Part shown: positions 36,929-47,057 of the stretch, one piece after another
How the letters are laid out: the number at the start of each line of letters is the position of its first letter
Numbering within the stretch: the first letter of the stretch is position 1
Assembly (NCBI GenBank): GCA_031119555.1
Contig: JAVHXQ010000017.1
Span: forward strand, 1-59,815
Length of the DNA: 59,815 bases
DNA from: Candidatus Dactylopiibacterium sp.
GTDB taxonomy: Bacteria; Pseudomonadota; Gammaproteobacteria; Burkholderiales; Rhodocyclaceae
Direction of reading: 5' to 3'
Notes under the pieces: generated by a model
What the model was told of the DNA's origin: nothing
Database searches by the model: none
What the model saw: only the letters and a program-made list of their open reading frames with translations
Program-made: the position numbers and the translations under genes

Positions 36929-39169
36929 ATGCGCTTCCACTTCCCGATCATCATCATCGACGAAGACTTCCGCTCCGAGAACACCTCGGGCTTCGGCATC
37001 CGTGCGCTTGCCAAGGCCATCGAGGCCGAGGGCGCCGAGGTCGTGGGCGTCACGAGCTTCGGCGACCTCGCGAGCTTTGCCCAGCAGCAGAGCCGCGCGT
37101 CGTGCTTCATCCTGTCCATCGACGACGAGGAATTCACCTCCGAGGAGGCCGACGAAACCATCGCCGAGCTGCGCGCCTTCGTCGAGGAGATCCGCTTCCG
37201 CAACGCCGACATCCCGATCTTCCTGCATGGCGAGACGCGTACCTCGCGCCACCTGCCGAACGATCTGCTGCGCGAACTGCATGGCTTCATCCACATGTTC
37301 GAGGACACGCCCGAGTTCATCGCGCGCTACGTCGTGCGCGAAGCGCGCGACTACGTCGAATCGCTGGCCCCGCCGTTCTTCCGCGCCCTCACGCATTACG
37401 CGGCCAACGGCTCGTACTCGTGGCACTGCCCGGGGCACTCGGGCGGCGTGGCCTTCCTGAAGAGCCCGGTCGGCCAGATGTTCCACCAGTTCTTCGGCGA
37501 GAACATGCTGCGCGCCGACGTCTGCAACGCCGTCGACGAACTCGGCCAGCTGCTCGATCACACGGGGCCCGTCGCGGCTTCGGAACGCAATGCCGCGCGC
37601 ATCTTCCATGCCGACCATCTGTTCTTCGTGACCAACGGCACCTCGACGTCGAACAAGATCGTCTGGAACTCCACCGTCGCGCCCGGCGACATCGTGGTCG
37701 TGGATCGCAACTGTCACAAATCCATCCTGCACTCGATCATCATGACCGGCGCGGTGCCCGTGTTCCTGATGCCCACGCGCAACCACTACGGCATCATCGG
37801 CCCGATCCCGAAGAGCGAGTTCGCCTGGGAAAGCATCCAGAAGAAGATCCAGCGCAACCCCTTCGCGACCGACAAGAGCGCCAAGCCGCGCGTGCTCACG
37901 ATCACGCAGAGCACCTACGACGGCGTGCTCTACAACGTCGAGGAGATCAAGGGCATGCTCGACGGCAGGATCGACACCCTGCACTTCGACGAAGCCTGGC
38001 TGCCGCACGCGGCCTTCCACGATTTCTACGGCGACTACCACGCCATCGGCGAGGACCGGCCGCGCTGCAAGGAATCGATGGTGTTCTCGACCCAATCCAC
38101 GCACAAGCTGCTCGCCGGCCTCTCGCAGGCCTCGCAGATCCTCGTGCAGGATTCCGAGGCGCGCCAGCTCGACAAGGACCTCTTCAACGAGGCCTACCTG
38201 ATGCACACCTCCACCTCGCCGCAGTACTCCATCATCGCCAGCTGCGACGTGGCAGCCGCGATGATGGACGCCCCCGGCGGCCCCGCGCTGGTGGAGGAAT
38301 CCATCGCCGAGGCCATGGAATTCCGCCGCGCGATGCGCAAGGTCGGCGAGGAATGGGGTAACGACTGGTGGTTCAAGGTCTGGGGGCCGGACTACCTGGC
38401 CGACGAAGGCATGGGCGAACGCGCCGACTGGATGCTGCGCGCCAACGAGCGCTGGCACGGCTTCGGCAACCTCGCCGAAGGCTTCAACATGCTCGACCCG
38501 ATCAAGGCCACGATCATCACGCCGGGGCTGGACGTGGACGGCCGCTTCGCCGACTCGGGCATCCCCGCCGCGATCCTCACGAAGTACCTCGCCGAGCACG
38601 GCATCATTGTGGAGAAGTGCGGCCTGTACTCCTTCTTCATCATGTTCACGATCGGCATCACCAAGGGCCGCTGGAACACGCTCGTGACCGAGCTGCAGCA
38701 GTTCAAGGACGCCTACGACGCGAACAGCCCGCTGTGGCGCGTGATGCCGGAGTTCATCGCGCGCAATCCGCAGTACGAGCGCCTGGGCCTGCGTGACCTC
38801 TGCCAGCAGATCCACGACGTGTACAAGGCGCATGACGTGGCACACCTGACCACCGAGATGTACCTGTCCGACATGGAGCCCGCGATGCGTCCCACCGACG
38901 CGTGGTCCATGATGGCGCACCGCAAGATCGAGCGCGTGGCGATCGACGATCTCGAAGGCCGCATCACGGCCATGCTCGTCACGCCCTACCCGCCCGGCAT
39001 TCCCCTGCTGATCCCCGGCGAGCGCTTCAACCGCACGATCGTCAATTACCTGAAGTTCGTGCGCGAGTTCAACCGCAGCTTCCCTGGCTTCGAGAGCGAC
39101 TGCCACGGCCTCATCAAGGAAATGCGCGACGGCGCGCTGCACTACGCCGTCGACTGCGTGAAGGACTGA
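36929..39169 (+). CDS. Orn/Lys/Arg decarboxylase, PLP-dependent
   Basis: 746 residues; AAGGA 6 bases before the ATG at 36929. It has an N-terminal receiver-like wing domain (FPIIIIDEDFRSENTSGFGI) and a fold-type I PLP domain with SWHCPGHSGGVAFLKSP, LFFVTNGTSTSNKIVW, HFDEAWLPHAAFHDFYG and the cofactor lysine in STQSTHKLLAGLSQAS. The C-terminal domain contains TPYPPGIPLLIPGE. The length matches inducible or constitutive lysine, arginine or ornithine decarboxylases; the substrate cannot be assigned from motifs. It consumes a proton per turnover, hence acid-stress relevance, and makes polyamine precursors. Confidence 0.94.
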   Translation: MRFHFPIIIIDEDFRSENTSGFGIRALAKAIEAEGAEVVGVTSFGDLASFAQQQSRASCFILSIDDEEFTSEEADETIAELRAFVEEIRFRNADIPIFLHGETRTSRHLPNDLLRELHGFIHMFEDTPEFIARYVVREARDYVESLAPPFFRALTHYAANGSYSWHCPGHSGGVAFLKSPVGQMFHQFFGENMLRADVCNAVDELGQLLDHTGPVAASERNAARIFHADHLFFVTNGTSTSNKIVWNSTVAPGDIVVVDRNCHKSILHSIIMTGAVPVFLMPTRNHYGIIGPIPKSEFAWESIQKKIQRNPFATDKSAKPRVLTITQSTYDGVLYNVEEIKGMLDGRIDTLHFDEAWLPHAAFHDFYGDYHAIGEDRPRCKESMVFSTQSTHKLLAGLSQASQILVQDSEARQLDKDLFNEAYLMHTSTSPQYSIIASCDVAAAMMDAPGGPALVEESIAEAMEFRRAMRKVGEEWGNDWWFKVWGPDYLADEGMGERADWMLRANERWHGFGNLAEGFNMLDPIKATIITPGLDVDGRFADSGIPAAILTKYLAEHGIIVEKCGLYSFFIMFTIGITKGRWNTLVTELQQFKDAYDANSPLWRVMPEFIARNPQYERLGLRDLCQQIHDVYKAHDVAHLTTEMYLSDMEPAMRPTDAWSMMAHRKIERVAIDDLEGRITAMLVTPYPPGIPLLIPGERFNRTIVNYLKFVREFNRSFPGFESDCHGLIKEMRDGALHYAVDCVKD

Positions 39170-39200
39170 TCCGGCCCGGCGGGCCCGCCGGACCACGAAC

Positions 39201-39222
39201 GGGGCGCTCCGGCGCCCCGTTT
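39201..39222 (+). terminator. Hairpin after the decarboxylase gene
   Basis: Stem GGGGCGC / GCGCCCC with loop TCCG, followed by only three T after a G. A terminator with a weak T-tract; it lies between convergent genes. Confidence 0.6.
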
Positions 39223-39235
39223 CGCGTCTGGACGC

Positions 39236-39682
39236 CTAGCGCCGGAAGAGGTACTTCACCTGGAACACGACCGCCCCATCGACGTAAGGCTTGATCGTGG
39301 GCACCACGTAAGCCTGCAGCGCCAGCGGGCCACCGCGCCACTCCACGGTGGGCATCAGCGTGCCGATCACGGCCGACTTGTGATAGCCCGTCATCAGCCC
39401 GCCCGACAAGCCGGCGCGAAAGCCCGCGCCCAGCGTCAGCGGATACCAGTTCGCGAGACCGTAGAAGGTCGCGCGGCGGATCGAGTTCTTGTAGACGCCG
39501 GCCGACCACGTGAGCGTTTCGCTCCAGTCCCGCTCGTAGCCCAGCCCGTAATTGAATTCGTTGTGGCCCAGATCGCGCTCGAAGTGATACGAGCCGCCCC
39601 CGAAGGAAATCATCTCGGCCGCGCCCGCGGGCAGCGCGATCGCGGCGATACCCAGCGCCGTCAGCGCGTTCAGGATCTTCAT
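39236..39682 (-). CDS. Small predicted outer-membrane beta-barrel protein
   Basis: 148 residues from the ATG at 39682. A signal peptide ends near LPAGA-AEM. The mature ~125 residues alternate polar and hydrophobic residues in 8-10 possible strands (NEFNYGLGYERDW, LTWSAGVYKNS, FYGLANWYPL, PTVEWRGGPLALQAYVVPT) and end in VKYLFRR. Such small proteins occur widely among proteobacteria and their phages without known function. An enzyme of the PagL/PagP kind is possible but no catalytic motif was identified. Confidence 0.65.
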   Translation of the reverse strand: MKILNALTALGIAAIALPAGAAEMISFGGGSYHFERDLGHNEFNYGLGYERDWSETLTWSAGVYKNSIRRATFYGLANWYPLTLGAGFRAGLSGGLMTGYHKSAVIGTLMPTVEWRGGPLALQAYVVPTIKPYVDGAVVFQVKYLFRR

Positions 39683-39817
39683 TGCGTGGTCATCCGTGTT
39701 CTGCGATGGCCGCCATTCTAGCCGCATGCGCCACGCGCCAGCCTATCGGGCGCCTCGCTGCGCGCGCGCGAATGCGGCACAATGGTTGCAGTGCAGCATC
39801 CCCTTGCGGAGGGCATG

Positions 39818-40582
39818 ATGAAACGTGTGGTGTTCAACCAGAAGGGCGGCGTCGGCAAATCCACGATCACCTGCAACCTCGCGGCCATCGCGGCGGCGCA
39901 GGGCTTGCGCACGCTCGTGGTGGATCTCGATCCGCAGGGGAACTCGACCCATTACCTGCTCGGCGAAGGCGCCGACGCACAGGCCGGCGCGGCGGAATTC
40001 TTCGAGCAGGCGCTCACGATCCGCCTCGAGAACGGCCCCGCCGCCGCCTTCACGCAGCCCACGCCGTTCGAGAACCTGGCGCTGATGGCGTCTTCGCCCG
40101 CGCTCGAAGCGCTCATGAGCAAGCTCGAGGCGCGCCACAAGATCTACAAGCTGCGCGAGGCGCTCGCCGAGCTGGCGGGCGAGTTCGAGCGCATCTACAT
40201 CGACACGCCGCCAGCGCTCAACTTCTACACGCTCTCGGCCCTGATCGCGGCCGACCGCTGCCTGATCCCGTTCGACTGCGACACCTTCTCGCGCCACGCC
40301 CTGTATGCCCTGCTCGACGGCGTGGCCGAGATCCGCGCCGATCACAACCCGGCGCTGCAGGTCGAAGGCATCGTCGTCAATCAGTTCCAGCCCCGCGCGA
40401 GCCTGCCGGCACGGCTCGTGGATGCGCTCGCGGCCGAAGGCCTGCCCATCCTGCCCACCTATCTCTCCGCGTCGGTGAAGATCCGCGAGAGCCACGAACG
40501 CGCGCGCCCCATGATCCACCTCGACGCGCGCCACAAACTGACGCGCGAGTTCGAGGCGCTGCACGCCCGCCTGGAGGCCTGA
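39818..40582 (+). CDS. ParA-family ATPase (orphan)
   Basis: 254 residues from the second ATG of ATGATG, with GGAGG 5 bases upstream. The deviant Walker A is FNQKGGVGKSTITCNLA, Walker A' is VVDLDPQGNST, and YIDTPPALNFYT follows. No parB gene or parS-like site is nearby, so the cargo is unlikely to be the chromosome. Single ParA homologues like this occur in many betaproteobacteria and may position other structures or regulate. It is read separately from ribF. Confidence 0.88.
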   Translation: MKRVVFNQKGGVGKSTITCNLAAIAAAQGLRTLVVDLDPQGNSTHYLLGEGADAQAGAAEFFEQALTIRLENGPAAAFTQPTPFENLALMASSPALEALMSKLEARHKIYKLREALAELAGEFERIYIDTPPALNFYTLSALIAADRCLIPFDCDTFSRHALYALLDGVAEIRADHNPALQVEGIVVNQFQPRASLPARLVDALAAEGLPILPTYLSASVKIRESHERARPMIHLDARHKLTREFEALHARLEA

Positions 40583-40608
40583 TCGCATGCGGCGCGGGGC
40601 CGCCGCGC

Positions 40609-40617
40609 TGCTATAAT
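40609..40617 (+). promoter_or_regulatory. Extended -10 promoter of the ribF operon
   Basis: TGCTATAAT is a perfect extended -10 (TGnTATAAT) 24 bases before the ribF ATG. No recognisable -35 is present. The transcript leader would be only about 16 bases. Confidence 0.72.
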
Positions 40618-40640
40618 TGCCCCTTTTTTCAGCACCTTTC

Positions 40641-41600
40641 ATGCGGATCTTCAGGAGCATCCGGGCCCGCCTCAGCGAGCCCTGCGTGCTGACCATCGGC
40701 AATTTCGACGGCGTGCACCTCGGCCACAAGGCGCTGCTCAGGCAGTTGCGCCGCGTCGCGTCGCGCACGGGTCTGCCCGCCACGGTGCTCTGCTTCGAGC
40801 CGCATCCGCGCGAATTCTTCGCGCCCGAGTCCGCGCCCCCGCGGCTGTGCAGCATGTGGCGCAAGATGGCGCTGCTGCAGGAAGCCGGGGTGGATCAGGT
40901 CTGCATGCAGCGCTTCGACGCCGCCTTCGCGGGGCTGGACGCCGACGCCTTCGTGCGACAGGTGCTGGTCGACGGGCTGCAGGTGCGCCACCTGATCGTC
41001 GGCGACGATTTCCGCTTTGGCCGCGCGCGCAGCGGGGATTTCCTGGCGCTGAAGCAGGCCGGCGAGCGCCATGGTTTCACGGTGGAAGCCATGGGCACGC
41101 TGGAAGCCGACGGCGAACGCGTGTCCAGCTCGGCGGTGCGCGAAGCGCTGCAGGCCGGGCGCATCGAGCATGCCACCCACCTGCTCGGCGAGCCCTTCGT
41201 GGTCGAAGGCTGGGTCGAGCATGGCGACAAGATCGGCCGCACGATCGGTTTTCCGACGGCCAACATCCGCATGCGCCAGCCCACGCTGCCGCTGTCGGGC
41301 ATCTTCGCGGTGTCGGTCGATGGCGGCCCCCTGCGCCACGCGGCGGGTGCTGCGAGCATCGGCTACCGGCCGACGATCGGCGCGGGGCTCGCCTTGCGCG
41401 TGGAAGTGTTCGTGCTCGATTTCGAGGGCGATCTTTACGGTGAAAAACTCTCGGTGCGCTTCTGGCACAAGCTGCGCGACGAGGCGAAGTTCGAATCGCT
41501 GGACGCCCTCAAGACGGCGATCGGCAAGGATTGTGATGATGTTCGGGCGTGGTTTTCCGGCCACCCCGCGTACCTGAGCTTGCGAGAACAGAATGGCTGA
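40641..41600 (+). CDS. ribF: Bifunctional riboflavin kinase / FAD synthetase
   Basis: 319 residues. The N-terminal FAD synthetase has [17 protein letters not shown] (nucleotidyl-transferase GxHxGH), [15 protein letters not shown] and [12 protein letters not shown]. The C-terminal riboflavin kinase has [10 protein letters not shown] and [12 protein letters not shown]. It converts riboflavin to FMN and FAD. It overlaps ileS by 8 bases and is the first gene of ribF-ileS-lspA-fkpB. Confidence 0.97.
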   Translation: MRIFRSIRARLSEPCVLTIGNFDGVHLGHKALLRQLRRVASRTGLPATVLCFEPHPREFFAPESAPPRLCSMWRKMALLQEAGVDQVCMQRFDAAFAGLDADAFVRQVLVDGLQVRHLIVGDDFRFGRARSGDFLALKQAGERHGFTVEAMGTLEADGERVSSSAVREALQAGRIEHATHLLGEPFVVEGWVEHGDKIGRTIGFPTANIRMRQPTLPLSGIFAVSVDGGPLRHAAGAASIGYRPTIGAGLALRVEVFVLDFEGDLYGEKLSVRFWHKLRDEAKFESLDALKTAIGKDCDDVRAWFSGHPAYLSLREQNG

Positions 41601-44394
41601 ATACCGACAGACCCTGAACATGCCCGACACCCCGTTTCCGATGCGCGGGGATCTCCCCAAACGGGAGCCGGGCTGGGTGCAGCAATGGCAGCAGAAGAAG
41701 CTCTATGACCGCATCCGCGCCGCCGCCAAGGGGCGTCCGCGCTTCATCCTGCACGACGGCCCGCCCTACGCCAACGGCCACATCCACATCGGCCACGCGC
41801 TGAACAAGATCCTCAAGGACATCATCCTGCGCTCGAAGACGCTGGCCGGCTTCGACGCGCCCTACGTGCCGGGCTGGGATTGCCACGGCCTGCCGATCGA
41901 ACACAAGATCGAAGTCACGCACGGCAAGAACCTGCCGCCCGTGAAGGTGCGCGAACTCTCGCGCGCCTACGCGGCCGAGCAGGTCGAAGGCCAGAAGAAG
42001 GACTTCGTGCGCCTGGGCGTGCTCGGCGAATGGGACAACCCCTATCTGACGATGGCCTATGGCAACGAGGCGGGCGAGATCCGCGCGCTGGCCACGATGG
42101 TCAAGAACGGCTGGATCTTCAAGGGCCTGAAGCCCGTCAACTGGTGCTTCGACTGCGGCTCCGCGCTCGCCGAGGCCGAGGTCGAATACGAGGACAAGAA
42201 GTCCGACGCGATCGACGTGGCCTTCCGCGTCGCCGACGATTCCGCCATGGCGCTGGCCGCGGCGTTCCGCCTCGACAGCCTGCCCAAGCCCGCGCACATC
42301 GTGATCTGGACGACCACGCCGTGGACGATCCCCGCCAACCAGGCGCTCAACATCCACCCCGAGGTCGACTACGTGCTCGTGGACGTGGGCGACCGTCTGC
42401 TGATCCTCGCCGCCGAACTCGCCGGCGCCTGCCTCAAGCGCTATGCGCTCGAGGGTTCGGTGATCGGCACCGCCAAGGGCACGCGCCTGGCGGGCCTGCT
42501 GTTCCGCCACCCGTTCTACGAGCGCCTCGCGCCCGTGTATCTCGCCGACTACGTGGGCGTGGATGCCGGCACGGGCATCGTCCATTGCGCGCCGGCCTAC
42601 GGCGCGGACGACTTCCAGATCTGGCGCGCCAACGGCCGCGGCTTCGACGAGATCCTGAACCCCGTGCAGGGCAACGGCGTGTATGTGACCGGCCTCGAGT
42701 TCTTCGGCGGTCAGTTCATCTGGAAGGCCAATCCCCAGATCGTCGAGAAGCTGCGTGAAGTGGGCGCCCTGCTGCGCCACGAAACCATCACCCACAGCTA
42801 CATGCATTGCTGGCGCCACAAGACGCCCGTGATCTACCGCGCCACGGCGCAGTGGTTCGTGGGCATGGACCACACGCCCGACAACACCACCAGCCTGCGC
42901 GAACGCGCCCTCGCGGCCATCGAGCAGACGGCGTTCTTCCCCGCCTGGGGCAAGCCGCGCCTGGCGGCCATGATCGCCAACCGCCCCGACTGGTGCATCT
43001 CGCGCCAGCGCAACTGGGGCGTGCCGATTCCCTTCTTCCTGCACAAGGAGACCGGCGAGCTGCATCCGCGCACGGTCGAACTCATGGAAGAAGTGGCCCG
43101 GCGCGTCGAGAAATCCGGCATCGAGGCCTGGTTCTCGCTCGACGCCGCCGAGCTGCTGGGCGCCGAGGCGGCCCAGTACGACAAGATCAGCGACACGCTG
43201 GACGTCTGGTTCGATTCGGGCACCACGCACGCCCACGTGATGCGCGGTTCGCACACCGGGCAGCACGACTATCCGGCCGACCTCTACCTCGAAGGTTCCG
43301 ACCAGCACCGCGGCTGGTTCCACTCCTCGCTCCTGACCGGCTGCACCATCGACGGCCGCGCGCCCTACAAGGCCTTGCTGACGCACGGCTTCGTCGTCGA
43401 CGGTCAGGGCCGCAAGATGAGCAAGTCGCTCGGCAACACCGTGGTGCCGCAGGAGGTCTCCGACAAGCTGGGCGCCGAGATCCTGCGCCTGTGGGCCGCC
43501 TCGACCGATTATTCGGGCGAGGTGTCGATCGGCAAGGAAATCCTCGACCGCGTCGTCGAGGTCTATCGCCGCGTGCGCAACACCCTGCGCTTCCTGCTCG
43601 CCAACACCAGCGACTTCGATCCCGCACGGCACGCGGTGCCGCCCGGGCAGTGGTTCGACATCGACCGCTACGCGCTGGCGCTCACGCGCCGCCTGGCCGA
43701 ACAGTGCGAGGCCGATTACGCGAAGTACGAGTTCCACCGCGTCGTGCAGGCCCTGCAGCTGTTCTGCTCCGACGATCTGGGCAGCTTCTACCTCGACATC
43801 CTCAAGGACCGTCTCTACACCACGGCGCCCGATTCGCTCGCGCGCCGCTCGGCACAGACCGCGCTGTGGCACGTCACGCAGACGCTGGTCAAGCTCATGG
43901 CGCCCATCCTCTCCTTCACGGCCGAGGAAGCCTGGGCCGTGATGAGCGGCGAGGCCGACGACTCCGTGATGCTGCACAGCTTCCACGCCCTGCCCGCCGC
44001 CCTCGACGACGAGGCCGCGCGCGTCGCGCGCTGGGCCCTGATCCGCGAGTCGCGCGCCGAGACGCAGAAGCTCATCGAATCCGTGCGCGCCGAGGGCAAG
44101 GTCGGCGCCTCGCTGCAGGCCGAGATCGACGTGCGCGCGAGCGGCGAGAAGTACCGCGCGCTGAGCTCCCTGGGCGACGACCTGCGCTTCGTCTTCATCA
44201 CCTCGCAGGCCCGCGTGACCGAAGTGCCGGAAGCGTCCGCCGAGACCACCCGCGTCACGCCCAGCCCGCACGCCAAGTGCGGCCGCTGCTGGCATTACCG
44301 CGAGGACGTCGGCGTCAATCCCGAGCACCCCGAGCTGTGCGGGCGCTGCCACGACAATCTCTTCGGCGCGGGTGAAGCGCGGAGCCACGCATGA
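41593..44394 (+). CDS. ileS: Isoleucyl-tRNA synthetase
   Basis: 933 residues. The HIGH motif is [10 protein letters not shown], the KMSKS loop is [10 protein letters not shown], and the editing domain ([13 protein letters not shown]) and anticodon-binding domain are present. The C-terminal zinc knuckle CGRCWHY...CGRCHDN is complete. This is the bacterial type-1 (mupirocin-sensitive) length. It ends in ATGA overlap with lspA. Confidence 0.98.
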   Translation: MAEYRQTLNMPDTPFPMRGDLPKREPGWVQQWQQKKLYDRIRAAAKGRPRFILHDGPPYANGHIHIGHALNKILKDIILRSKTLAGFDAPYVPGWDCHGLPIEHKIEVTHGKNLPPVKVRELSRAYAAEQVEGQKKDFVRLGVLGEWDNPYLTMAYGNEAGEIRALATMVKNGWIFKGLKPVNWCFDCGSALAEAEVEYEDKKSDAIDVAFRVADDSAMALAAAFRLDSLPKPAHIVIWTTTPWTIPANQALNIHPEVDYVLVDVGDRLLILAAELAGACLKRYALEGSVIGTAKGTRLAGLLFRHPFYERLAPVYLADYVGVDAGTGIVHCAPAYGADDFQIWRANGRGFDEILNPVQGNGVYVTGLEFFGGQFIWKANPQIVEKLREVGALLRHETITHSYMHCWRHKTPVIYRATAQWFVGMDHTPDNTTSLRERALAAIEQTAFFPAWGKPRLAAMIANRPDWCISRQRNWGVPIPFFLHKETGELHPRTVELMEEVARRVEKSGIEAWFSLDAAELLGAEAAQYDKISDTLDVWFDSGTTHAHVMRGSHTGQHDYPADLYLEGSDQHRGWFHSSLLTGCTIDGRAPYKALLTHGFVVDGQGRKMSKSLGNTVVPQEVSDKLGAEILRLWAASTDYSGEVSIGKEILDRVVEVYRRVRNTLRFLLANTSDFDPARHAVPPGQWFDIDRYALALTRRLAEQCEADYAKYEFHRVVQALQLFCSDDLGSFYLDILKDRLYTTAPDSLARRSAQTALWHVTQTLVKLMAPILSFTAEEAWAVMSGEADDSVMLHSFHALPAALDDEAARVARWALIRESRAETQKLIESVRAEGKVGASLQAEIDVRASGEKYRALSSLGDDLRFVFITSQARVTEVPEASAETTRVTPSPHAKCGRCWHYREDVGVNPEHPELCGRCHDNLFGAGEARSHA

Positions 44395-44885
44395 AGCGCT
44401 TTGCCGGCTGGGTGAGCGTCGCGCTGCTCGTGATCGGGCTCGACCAATGGAGCAAGTTCGCCGTGCTGGCGAACTTCTTCGAAGGCGAGTCGCGCCCCGT
44501 CACGGGCTTCTTCAACCTCGTGCTGGTCTATAACCCCGGCGCGGCCTTCAGCTTCCTGGCCAGTCATTCGGGCTGGCAGCGGTGGTTCTTCGTCGGGCTT
44601 GCCGTCGTGATCTGCAGCTGGCTGCTGCACATGATCTGGCAGCACCGTGCCGAACGCCTGCAGCCGGTCGCCTTCGCGCTCGTGATCGGCGGCGCGATCG
44701 GCAACGTCATCGACCGCCTGGTCTGGGGCAAGGTCGTCGACTTCCTCGACTTTCACCTCGCCGGCAGCCACTGGCCCGCGTTCAACCTCGCCGATTCGGC
44801 GATCTTCCTGGGCGTGGTGCTGATGCTGCTCGCGCAGGTTCTCGAAAGCCGCCGCGCCCGCGCCGTTTCCGGAGACTCCCGATGA
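44391..44885 (+). CDS. lspA: Lipoprotein signal peptidase (signal peptidase II)
   Basis: 164 residues with four membrane helices. It cuts prolipoprotein signal peptides before the lipidated Cys at the inner membrane. The catalytic aspartates lie in [15 protein letters not shown] and [12 protein letters not shown]-terminal [10 protein letters not shown] and [12 protein letters not shown] are family blocks. ATGA overlaps tie it to ileS before and fkpB after. Confidence 0.97.
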   Translation: MKRFAGWVSVALLVIGLDQWSKFAVLANFFEGESRPVTGFFNLVLVYNPGAAFSFLASHSGWQRWFFVGLAVVICSWLLHMIWQHRAERLQPVAFALVIGGAIGNVIDRLVWGKVVDFLDFHLAGSHWPAFNLADSAIFLGVVLMLLAQVLESRRARAVSGDSR

Positions 44886-45313
44886 GCACCGTTCTGCCCG
44901 ACAGCCTTGTCACGCTCAACATCCGCATCGCGGATGCCCAGACCGGCACGGTCATGCACTCCACCTTCGAGACGACGCCGCTCACGCTCAAGCTCGGCGC
45001 GGGCGACCTCATGCCCAGCATCGAGCAGCGCCTGCAGGGCCTCGCGGCCGGCGGGCACGGGCGTTTCGTGCTCGAGTCGGGCGAAGCCTTCGGGCCCTAC
45101 CGGCAGGATCTCGTGGAGCGCGTGGCGCGCGCGCACATTCCCGCCGAGATGGAACTCGCGGCCGATACGGTCTACGCTTTCCCGGCGCCCGATGGCAGCC
45201 AGTACCCCGGCCTGGTCCGCGAAGTCACGCCGGACTTCGCCCTCGTCGATTTCAACCACCCGCTCGCCGGCCGCAGCGTGAGCGTGGAAGTCGAAGTCAT
45301 CGGCGTCATCTGA
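44882..45313 (+). CDS. fkpB: FKBP-type peptidyl-prolyl isomerase (FkpB/SlpA type)
   Basis: 143 residues starting at the ATG overlapping the lspA stop. The FKBP core (TLKLGAGDLMPSIEQRLQGL, GEAFGPYRQDLVERV) is interrupted by the IF chaperone insert, as in SlyD/SlpA. No metal-binding His tail is present, so it is the FkpB rather than the SlyD type. Cytoplasmic folding helper. Confidence 0.94.
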   Translation: MSTVLPDSLVTLNIRIADAQTGTVMHSTFETTPLTLKLGAGDLMPSIEQRLQGLAAGGHGRFVLESGEAFGPYRQDLVERVARAHIPAEMELAADTVYAFPAPDGSQYPGLVREVTPDFALVDFNHPLAGRSVSVEVEVIGVI

Positions 45314-45364
45314 TCCCGCAGCCCGGCGCGCAGACCGGGCGCACCACCCCGACAAGGTTCGTCC

Positions 45365-46312
45365 ATGAGCAACAGCCAGGCCCCCGAAATCCTCCTTGCG
45401 AACCCGCGCGGCTTCTGTGCCGGCGTGGAGCGCGCGATCGCCATCGTCGAGCGTGCGCTCGCGCTGCATGGTGCCCCCATCTACGTGCGCCACGAAGTGG
45501 TGCACAACAAGTTCGTGGTCGACGACCTGCGCGCCAAGGGGGCCATCTTCATCGAGGAACTCGACGAGGTGCCGGCCGGCGCGACCCTGATCTTCTCGGC
45601 CCACGGCGTGTCGCAGGCCGTGCGCCGCGAGGCCGAGGCGCGCAACCTGAGGGTGTTCGACGCGACCTGCCCGCTCGTGACCAAGGTGCACGTCGAGGTG
45701 GCGCGCATGCGCGACGCCGGGCGCGAGATCGTCATGATCGGCCACCACGGCCACCCCGAGGTGGAGGGCACGATGGGCCAGGCGGCGGGCGGCATGTACC
45801 TCGTCGACTCGGTCGAGGAAGTCGCCGCGCTGCAGGTGCGCAACGAGAACCAGCTCGCCTACGTGACGCAGACCACCCTGTCGGTCGACGACGCGCAGGT
45901 CATCGTCGATGCGCTCAAGGCCCGCTTCCCCGCCATCGTGGGGCCCAAGAAGGACGACATCTGCTATGCCACGCAGAACCGCCAGGACGCCGTGAAGTTC
46001 ATGGCGCCGCAGGTGGATCTGGTCATCGTGGTGGGCTCGAAGAACAGCTCGAACTCCAACCGCCTGCGCGAAGTGGCGGCGCTGCGCAATGTGCCGGCCT
46101 ACCTCGTCGACAACGCCGCCGGACTCGATCCGGCGTGGTTCGCCGGGCGCCGGCGCATCGGCGTCACGGCCGGAGCGTCGGCCCCTGAGGTGCTCGTGAG
46201 CGAGGTCATCGACCGCATCAAGGCACTCGGCGCGGGCAGCGTGCGCTCGCTGGACGGGGCCATCGAGAACATCACTTTCCCCATCCCGCGCGAGCTGCAG
46301 GGCGAGAGTTAG
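45365..46312 (+). CDS. ispH: 4-hydroxy-3-methylbut-2-enyl diphosphate reductase
   Basis: 315 residues. It is the final step of the MEP isoprenoid pathway, making IPP and DMAPP. The three cluster cysteines are in [24 protein letters not shown] and [11 protein letters not shown]. Other motifs are [21 protein letters not shown] and [11 protein letters not shown]. It follows fkpB by 51 bases and is probably part of the same operon. Confidence 0.97.
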   Translation: MSNSQAPEILLANPRGFCAGVERAIAIVERALALHGAPIYVRHEVVHNKFVVDDLRAKGAIFIEELDEVPAGATLIFSAHGVSQAVRREAEARNLRVFDATCPLVTKVHVEVARMRDAGREIVMIGHHGHPEVEGTMGQAAGGMYLVDSVEEVAALQVRNENQLAYVTQTTLSVDDAQVIVDALKARFPAIVGPKKDDICYATQNRQDAVKFMAPQVDLVIVVGSKNSSNSNRLREVAALRNVPAYLVDNAAGLDPAWFAGRRRIGVTAGASAPEVLVSEVIDRIKALGAGSVRSLDGAIENITFPIPRELQGES

Positions 46313-46383
46313 GCGCGGCGGCAAGCCTCGCGCGGACAATCGCACGGCACTTGCTGACGAACAGCGCGTGCGCGGCGGCGGAC

Positions 46384-46392
46384 TGCTATCAT
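46384..46392 (+). promoter_or_regulatory. Extended -10 before the DUF47-pit operon
   Basis: TGCTATCAT matches TGnTATnAT and lies 31 bases upstream of the DUF47 gene start. No clear -35 element or pho-box-like repeat was seen. Confidence 0.5.
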
Positions 46393-46422
46393 CGCGCCTT
46401 CGTTTTTTTCTGGACCGATCTC

Positions 46423-47052
46423 ATGTTCGGACGCTTCATGCCCCGCGAGGGCCGTTTCTTCGAATACTTCAACGCCCACGCCGAACTCGTCGTCCAGGCC
46501 GCCCAGCAACTGGTGGCGCTGATGTCCGCCGGGCCCGAAGACATGCCGGCCATCGTCTCGACCATCGACGGGCTCGAAACCCGTGCGGACAAGATCACGC
46601 ACGAAACCGTCGCGCTGCTGCACACGACCTTCATCACGCCCTTCGACCGCGACGCCATCCACGCCCTGATCACCGATCTGGACGACATCGTGGACTCCAT
46701 CCAGGACGTTGCCGAAGGCATCAGCCTCTACAACATCCGCCGTCTGACGCCCGACGCCGTGCAGCTCGCCGAGCTGACGCTGTCCTGTACCGAACGCGTC
46801 AGCCGCATCGTCGGCCTGCTCGACAACATGGATCAGGCCGCCGACATCCGCCGCACCTGCCGCGAGATCGAGCAGCTCGAATCCGACTGCGACCGCGTGA
46901 TGCGCAGCGCCCTGGGCCGCGTCTTCCGCGACGAGCGCGACCCGCTTCAGGTCATCAAGATGAAGGCGATCTACGAGGGGCTCGAACGCATCACCGACCA
47001 CTGCGAAGACGTCAGCAAGGTTGTCGAGGGTCTGGTGCTGGAAAGCGTCTGA
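46423..47052 (+). CDS. DUF47 (PhoU-like) Pit accessory protein
   Basis: 209 residues, all helical (MFGRFMPREGRFFEYFNAHAELV start). Regularly spaced acidic helix faces (ETRADKITHE, LDDIVDSIQDVAEG, CREIEQLESDCDRVM) resemble PhoU metal-binding motifs. It sits 5 bases before pit, the usual arrangement for a regulator of low-affinity phosphate uptake. Confidence 0.92.
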   Translation: MFGRFMPREGRFFEYFNAHAELVVQAAQQLVALMSAGPEDMPAIVSTIDGLETRADKITHETVALLHTTFITPFDRDAIHALITDLDDIVDSIQDVAEGISLYNIRRLTPDAVQLAELTLSCTERVSRIVGLLDNMDQAADIRRTCREIEQLESDCDRVMRSALGRVFRDERDPLQVIKMKAIYEGLERITDHCEDVSKVVEGLVLESV

Positions 47053-47057
47053 GCACC

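Noticed and set aside
36767..39196. 809-codon minus-strand frame opposite the decarboxylase
   Set aside because: His/Arg/Asp/Val-rich composition is typical of antisense frames in high-GC genes; the plus strand is an unmistakable PLP decarboxylase.
40583..40640. FMN riboswitch before ribF
   Set aside because: The promoter lies 24 bases from the start, so there is no room for the aptamer and no conserved elements are seen.
41509..44388. 959-codon minus-strand frame opposite ileS
   Set aside because: Antisense shadow of a complete isoleucyl-tRNA synthetase.
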